Assembly: GCF_001433995.1 (NCBI RefSeq)
Contig: NZ_AZCX01000011.1
Span: 1-64,000 of the forward strand
Source of the DNA: Secundilactobacillus kimchicus JCM 15530
GTDB lineage: Bacteria; Bacillota; Bacilli; Lactobacillales; Lactobacillaceae
Direction of reading: 5' to 3'
DNA: 64,000 nt
Shown here one piece after another: positions 60,216-64,000 of the stretch. A program made the translations under genes and the position numbers. The number at the start of each line of letters is the position of its first letter. Positions within the stretch are counted from its first letter, which is position 1. Under the pieces are notes generated by a model, which saw only the letters and a list, made by a program, of their open reading frames with translations, was not told where the DNA came from and made no database searches.

Positions 60216-61406
60216 ATGGGAAAGACACTGGCGGTTAACGCAGGAAGTTCAACTTTAAAATTCAAGCTCTTTGAAGTACCATCTGAATCAGTGATTACAA
60301 GCGGGGTCGTTGAACGAATTGGTTTGAAAGACTCAATTGTGACGATTAAATACGGTGACGGTAAGAAGTACGAAGATACTTTAGACGTTGACAATCACGA
60401 GGCAGCCATCCAATTAATGCTTGATAAATTGCTTGACTTGCACATTATCGAAGACTACAAGGAAATCACGGGCGTTGGCCACCGAATCGTTGCGGGTGGT
60501 GAAGATTTTACTGATTCCGTCTTGGTTGATGATGATGTCTTAGCTAAAATTGAATCTCTTGCGGAATATGCGCCCTTGCATAATCCGGCTGAAGCCATGG
60601 GAATCAGAGCGTTCCGTAAAATTTTACCGGATGTGCCTAACGTGGCGGTGTTTGATACGTCTTTCCATACCTCAATGCCACAGGTCAACTATATGTATGC
60701 TGTTCCTTACGAGTATTACGAGAAGTTTGGGGCGCGAAAGTATGGTGCGCACGGGACGAGCCACCGCTACGTGGCTAACCGGGCGGCTGCAATGCTTGGC
60801 AAACCGCTAGAAAGTTTGAAGCTCATTACTTTGCACATTGGTGCAGGGGCTTCAATCACCGCTATCAAAGATGGCAAGTCATTTGATACGTCAATGGGCT
60901 TTACGCCGTTGGCAGGGATTATGATGGCGACTCGTTCTGGTGATATTGATGCTTCTTTGGTGGCTTTCTTAATGCAGAAGTTGGACATTAAAGACGCCAA
61001 TGACATGATTGAAATCCTAAATAAGAAGTCTGGGTTAATTGGTGTTTCTGAATACTCAGCAGATATGCGGGATCTTGAAAAAGTCCAGGGACACAATGCA
61101 AAGGCGCACCTTGCCCGGGATATGTATATCAATCGGATTGTTCGTTACGTTGGCCAGTACATTGCTGAATTAGGTGGGGTAGATGCGATTGTCTTCACTG
61201 CTGGTGTTGGTGAAAACGATATTCCAATTCGGCAAGAAGTTGCCGACAAATTGAGCTACTTTGGCATCGCTGTTGATCCCGAAAAGAATAATATTCGTGG
61301 TGTCGAACGTGATTTGTCAACGGATGCGGCAACTGTTAAAACGTTGTTGATTCCAACGGATGAAGAATTAATGATCGTTCGTGACGTTGAACGATTAACC
61401 GACTAA
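60216..61406 (+). CDS. ackA: Acetate kinase
   Basis: A 396-residue ASKHA-fold kinase making ATP and acetate from acetyl phosphate. Seen: 'TLAVNAGSSTLKFKLFEVP', 'VGHRIVAGGEDFTDSVLV', 'FDTSFHTSMPQVNYMYAVPYEYYEKFGARKYGAHGTSHRYV', 'LITLHIGAGASITAIKDGKSFDTSMGFTPLAGIMMATRSGDID', 'IVFTAGVGENDIPIR'. GGAG lies 7 bases before the ATG, 19 bases after ytxK. No cre is visible in the short gap, so any control acts from the upstream promoter. Confidence 0.99.
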   Translation: MGKTLAVNAGSSTLKFKLFEVPSESVITSGVVERIGLKDSIVTIKYGDGKKYEDTLDVDNHEAAIQLMLDKLLDLHIIEDYKEITGVGHRIVAGGEDFTDSVLVDDDVLAKIESLAEYAPLHNPAEAMGIRAFRKILPDVPNVAVFDTSFHTSMPQVNYMYAVPYEYYEKFGARKYGAHGTSHRYVANRAAAMLGKPLESLKLITLHIGAGASITAIKDGKSFDTSMGFTPLAGIMMATRSGDIDASLVAFLMQKLDIKDANDMIEILNKKSGLIGVSEYSADMRDLEKVQGHNAKAHLARDMYINRIVRYVGQYIAELGGVDAIVFTAGVGENDIPIRQEVADKLSYFGIAVDPEKNNIRGVERDLSTDAATVKTLLIPTDEELMIVRDVERLTD

Positions 61407-61431
61407 TCAGGTCAATTGAGAATGTGAAGAG

Positions 61432-61489
61432 GGTTAAACTGAAGTGGTCCCGAGCAAAAGCGGGAGGCCGTTGCAGGTTAACCTTTTTT
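61432..61489 (+). terminator. ackA terminator
   Basis: Outer stem GGTTAA (61432-61437) / TTAACC (61478-61483) with inner CCCG / CGGG hairpin, followed by T6. Confidence 0.7.
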
Positions 61490-61671
61490 ATATCTCGAGA
61501 GATTAATTATTTTCAAGATAAGATGAACAAATATCACTTGTTTTCGTTAATCCTTGTAAATCCTTGAAAAGGCGCTGTTTTAAGGCCTTTAGCTAATAGC
61601 TAGGTTGGCCCGGCTTTCCCGCAAATGCGGAGAGTCCGTGTATAATACCAATCATGAAGGAGTGAAAGGAT
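61490..61671. other. Non-coding gap before the amino-acid permease
   Basis: No gene seen. It holds an imperfect inverted repeat around CCGCAAATGCGG (61618-61629, extending into 61615-61634), which directly precedes a perfect TATAAT (61641-61646) lying 26 bases before the permease ATG. Confidence 0.5.
61641..61646 (+). promoter_or_regulatory. Permease promoter -10
   Basis: TATAAT preceded by GTG; the -35 is weak. The adjacent inverted repeat may be an operator. Confidence 0.5.
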
Positions 61672-63045
61672 ATGCAAACTGATACATCGGGGTCTAATGA
61701 TCAATTTTCACGGGGGCTAAAAAGTCGCCACGTCCAATTGATTGCACTGGGTGGTACCATCGGAACGGGGCTATTTTTAGGGGCTGGGGAATCAATTCAT
61801 TTAACCGGTCCTTCAATTTTACTAGCCTATCTGACGACAGGTATCATCTGCTTCTTAATGATGCGGGCTCTTGGGGAATTACTACTTTCGGACTTAAATG
61901 CACATTCCTACATTGACTTTATTAAGCGATACCTTGGCGAAAAGTGGGGGTTCATTGCTGGGTGGACGTATTGGGTCTGCTGGCTGACGATTGCGATGGC
62001 CGATTTAACTGCGGCAGGACTGTATATGAAATTTTGGTTTCCACAGCTACCTCAGTGGGTCACAGGAATGGTGATTTTAGCGGTTTTAGTTATGATTAAT
62101 GCGGTGACGGTCAAAGCGTTTGGCGAGACCGAATTTTGGTTTTCAATTATTAAAGTTGGCGCTATTATTGCCTTGATCATTACCGGTATTGTGTTAGTTG
62201 CCGTCCACTTTAAGACACCGGTTGGTCATGCGACAGTGACAAACTTGTTCAAGGGTGGTTTTTTCGCTAACGGTCCCAAAGGGTTTTTCCTGTCATTTCA
62301 AATGGTCGTTTTTGGGTTTATTGGGATTGAAATGGTGGGGATGACGGCTTCGGAAACTAGTAATCCAACAACGGTCATTCCCAAAGCAATTAATGAGATT
62401 CCGATGCGAGTGATTTTGTTTTATATCGGCTCTCTGCTGGCGTTAATGTGTATCTATCCATGGCACTTTATTTCACCATCTCAAAGTCCGTTTGTTCAGG
62501 TCTTTTCAGACATTGGAATCAAAAGCGCCGCGGCAATCATTAACTTTGTGGTCCTGACGGCGGCTGCTTCGGCCTGCAACAGTTCGTTGTTCACGACTGG
62601 GCGGATGTTGTTTTCACTAACGTACGGCAAGAAAGGCCGTGTCGCTCGCCGGTTAAGTACGTTATCGCGCGCCCAGGTTCCGGTTCATTCGCTGAATTTT
62701 TCTGCTGTCATCATTGCCATTGCTGTGTTGTTGAATATTTTCATTCCCGGCAAGGTTTTTACGTTAATTTCAAGTATTGCAACCACCTGCTTTTTATTTA
62801 TTTGGGGTTCAATTGTTTTAGCACATTTGAAATACCGGCAGTTAGTTCGGTCTGGGAAGCAGCAGAAGGTTGCCTTTCAACTCAGGTTTGCCCCATATTC
62901 AGATTATTTAATTCTACTGTTCTTAGGTATGGTTTTAGTGGTCTTACTTTTCCGGTTTGAGACGCTCGTCGCGTTGACTGGTTCTGTCGTTTGGTTGGCT
63001 GGGTTATGGCTGGTCAAAACGGTTCAAGATCGGAAACTTGCTTAG
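61672..63045 (+). CDS. Amino-acid permease, APC superfamily
   Basis: A 457-residue, 12-helix proton-coupled amino-acid transporter of the AAT type. Signature: 'LKSRHVQLIALGGTIGTGLFLGAGESIHLTGPSILLAYLTTGIICFLMMRALGELL', 'FIAGWTYWVCWLTIAMADLTAAGLYMKFWFP', 'FGETEFWFSIIKVGAIIALII', 'FQMVVFGFIGIEMVGMTASETSNPTTVIPKAINEIPMRVILFYIGSL', 'SACNSSLFTTGRMLFSL'. The family covers Phe, Lys, Pro, GABA and others; substrate not predictable. AAAGGA lies 2-7 bases before the ATG, and GAAGGAG further up. Ended by a strong terminator. Confidence 0.92.
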   Translation: MQTDTSGSNDQFSRGLKSRHVQLIALGGTIGTGLFLGAGESIHLTGPSILLAYLTTGIICFLMMRALGELLLSDLNAHSYIDFIKRYLGEKWGFIAGWTYWVCWLTIAMADLTAAGLYMKFWFPQLPQWVTGMVILAVLVMINAVTVKAFGETEFWFSIIKVGAIIALIITGIVLVAVHFKTPVGHATVTNLFKGGFFANGPKGFFLSFQMVVFGFIGIEMVGMTASETSNPTTVIPKAINEIPMRVILFYIGSLLALMCIYPWHFISPSQSPFVQVFSDIGIKSAAAIINFVVLTAAASACNSSLFTTGRMLFSLTYGKKGRVARRLSTLSRAQVPVHSLNFSAVIIAIAVLLNIFIPGKVFTLISSIATTCFLFIWGSIVLAHLKYRQLVRSGKQQKVAFQLRFAPYSDYLILLFLGMVLVVLLFRFETLVALTGSVVWLAGLWLVKTVQDRKLA

Positions 63046-63052
63046 TTTCGTT

Positions 63053-63081
63053 GCTGCCCATTAATTGGGCAGCTTTTTTTG
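63053..63081 (+). terminator. Permease terminator
   Basis: GCTGCCCA (63053-63060) / TGGGCAGC (63066-63073) with T7 run. Confidence 0.9.
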
Positions 63082-63165
63082 TGACGGACGAGGGAATAAT
63101 ACCGAGCATTTTTTGAAACATGGTAGAATGAGATTAAGTAAAAAACAGGTAAAGAGGGGTTCGAC

Positions 63166-63777
63166 TTGAAACAATTTTTTACATCAGACACACATTTCTT
63201 TCATAAGGACTTATTGGGCATGTCGGACTTTGCTCCCCGGCCGTTTTCGTCGGTTGAAGAAATGAACCAAACGATTATTGACCACTGGAACGAAAAGGTG
63301 TCGCCAGAGGACACGGTGTATCATTTAGGTGATATTGCCTTATACTTTGTCCGACCTGAACGCGCATCACAACAAGCCGTCCTTGATGTTTTGAATCAGC
63401 TTAATGGGCATTTGGTTTTAATAAAGGGTAATCATGACAATCGCGCACTATTTAAGTTCTTGGCCGCCAACAACCCCATATTTGGAGGTCGACCAAAATT
63501 TGAATTTCACGATGTTGGAACCATTGTCAAAGTGAATCATCGGCAGTACTACTTAACGCACTATCCGATGATGATGGGGATCGTCAAGCAAATTATTAAT
63601 CTCCACGGGCATATTCATCACTATGCGGTAGGTGCGAAGGAAAACATTAACGTCGGTGTTGACACGCCTGAAATCGATTATTTGAAGGAAAAACCAGCTT
63701 TCGGTGCGCCTTTTTCTCTGGCTGAAGTGGAGGAAATGGTCCAAGGAAAGTTCGAAGATTTTCAAAAGCGCCACTAG
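63166..63777 (+). CDS. Calcineurin-like metallophosphoesterase
   Basis: A 203-residue phosphoesterase. Metal-binding motifs: 'FFTSDTHFFHKDLL' (D-x-H), 'TVYHLGDIALYF' (GD), 'LVLIKGNHDNRALF' (GNHD), 'YYLTHYPMMMG' (H) and 'INLHGHIHHYAVG' (GH-x-H). TTG start with GAGGGG 6 bases upstream. Substrate unknown. Its stop codon shares a base with the GGAGG site of the next gene, so the two are probably co-transcribed. Confidence 0.9.
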   Translation: MKQFFTSDTHFFHKDLLGMSDFAPRPFSSVEEMNQTIIDHWNEKVSPEDTVYHLGDIALYFVRPERASQQAVLDVLNQLNGHLVLIKGNHDNRALFKFLAANNPIFGGRPKFEFHDVGTIVKVNHRQYYLTHYPMMMGIVKQIINLHGHIHHYAVGAKENINVGVDTPEIDYLKEKPAFGAPFSLAEVEEMVQGKFEDFQKRH

Positions 63778-63788
63778 GAGGCAGTTAA

Positions 63789-64000
63789 TTGGACGAGCAA
63801 TTAGTCATTTTACACACCAACGACATTCATTCCCATCTCGAAAACTGGCCACGGTTGAGGCGGTTTTTAAAAACGCAAAAGCACGCGTACGAACAAGCCG
63901 GTGCCACCGTCTTGACGCTAGATATTGGCGACGCCATGGACCGAGTTCATCCGCTGACCGAAGCGACGAATGGTCAGGCCAATATCACTCTTCTAAATCA
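63789..64000 (+). CDS. 5'-nucleotidase/2',3'-cyclic phosphodiesterase family protein (partial)
   Basis: The first 70 codons of a gene cut by the window end. TTG start with GGAGG 7 bases upstream. The N-terminus 'MDEQLVILHTNDIHSHLENWPRLRRFL' carries the D-x-H metal motif, followed by 'TVLTLDIGDAMDRVHPLTEATNG' with the GD motif, as in YunD-type UshA-family enzymes. No signal peptide, so cytosolic. The rest lies outside the window. Confidence 0.85.
   Translation, partial: MDEQLVILHTNDIHSHLENWPRLRRFLKTQKHAYEQAGATVLTLDIGDAMDRVHPLTEATNGQANITLLN

Noticed and set aside
60767-61132. 121-codon leftward reading frame inside ackA
   Set aside because: Antisense to a highly conserved gene, with no start signals; a codon-bias shadow.

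Overview
The window reads as chromosomal core DNA of a low-to-mid-GC Gram-positive bacterium of the family Lactobacillaceae. Supporting signs are the pepQ/ccpA divergent pair with a cre site, a CcpA/HPr-type PTS (His15 and Ser46 both present), a C69 dipeptidase, a water-forming-type NADH oxidase, ireB-ruvX, lafA/lafB-like anchor-glycolipid genes, a ClpE with a zinc finger, a T-box in front of alaS, and strong AGGAGG ribosome-binding sites with many TTG/GTG starts. I cannot name a species; gene content and base composition would fit a heterofermentative genus such as Levilactobacillus, Secundilactobacillus or Lentilactobacillus, but that is inference. No rRNA, tRNA, IS element, prophage or CRISPR array was seen.

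Layout. 0.1-5 kb: small stress/redox genes (DUF1361 membrane protein, FMN split-barrel protein, MarR + cysteine-less rhodanese, disulfide reductase-like flavoprotein with UspA, second MarR). 5-9 kb: cell-envelope genes (GtrA, polyprenyl-phosphate glycosyltransferase, UDP-GlcNAc 2-epimerase, YihY) and a flavodoxin. 9-17 kb: recX, a DUF402 nucleotide phosphatase, an AI-2E family permease, then tagD - unknown gene - tagF (teichoic acid) and prfC. 17-25 kb: nox, C69 dipeptidase, a P-type cation ATPase, clpE. 25-32 kb: small unknown gene, ptsHI, lafA-lafB-flippase-like glycolipid operon. 31.6-39.6 kb: ruvAB-queA-tgt-yajC-dinB-nrnA-cshB, all on one strand. 39.6-46.9 kb: T-box-alaS, ireB-ruvX-DUF1292, zapA-mutS2, trxA. 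47-52 kb: murI-rdgB-yfcE-darB, MscS, DUF948-YtxH. 52-55 kb: pepQ<>ccpA, yebC. 55.5-64 kb: a complete comGA-comGG operon, ytxK methyltransferase, ackA, an amino-acid permease, a metallophosphoesterase and the start of a 5'-nucleotidase-family gene.

How genes work together. Three envelope-polymer clusters (tagD/tagF, lafA/lafB, gtrA/gtrB) make wall teichoic acid, the lipoteichoic-acid anchor and probably glycosyl decorations. Carbon regulation is represented by HPr, EI and CcpA, with a near-perfect cre in the ccpA promoter and a weaker one before ptsH. Redox control is suggested by a Rex-like operator lying on the -35 of nox. Proteostasis control is suggested by a CIRCE element and a CtsR box, each with its own candidate promoter, before clpE. 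c-di-AMP signalling is represented by DarB/CbpB and an NrnA-type DHH phosphodiesterase.

I did not find a convincing previously undescribed multi-gene system. The most interesting items are regulatory (dual CIRCE/CtsR at clpE, Rex site at nox, an intrinsic terminator embedded in the 3' coding end of the opposing yihY gene) and a few atypical proteins (disulfide reductase without the C-terminal His-Pro-Thr histidine, cysteine-less rhodanese, and an unassigned protein between tagD and tagF). Start positions were chosen from ribosome-binding-site spacing, so several genes begin downstream of the longest possible reading frame.
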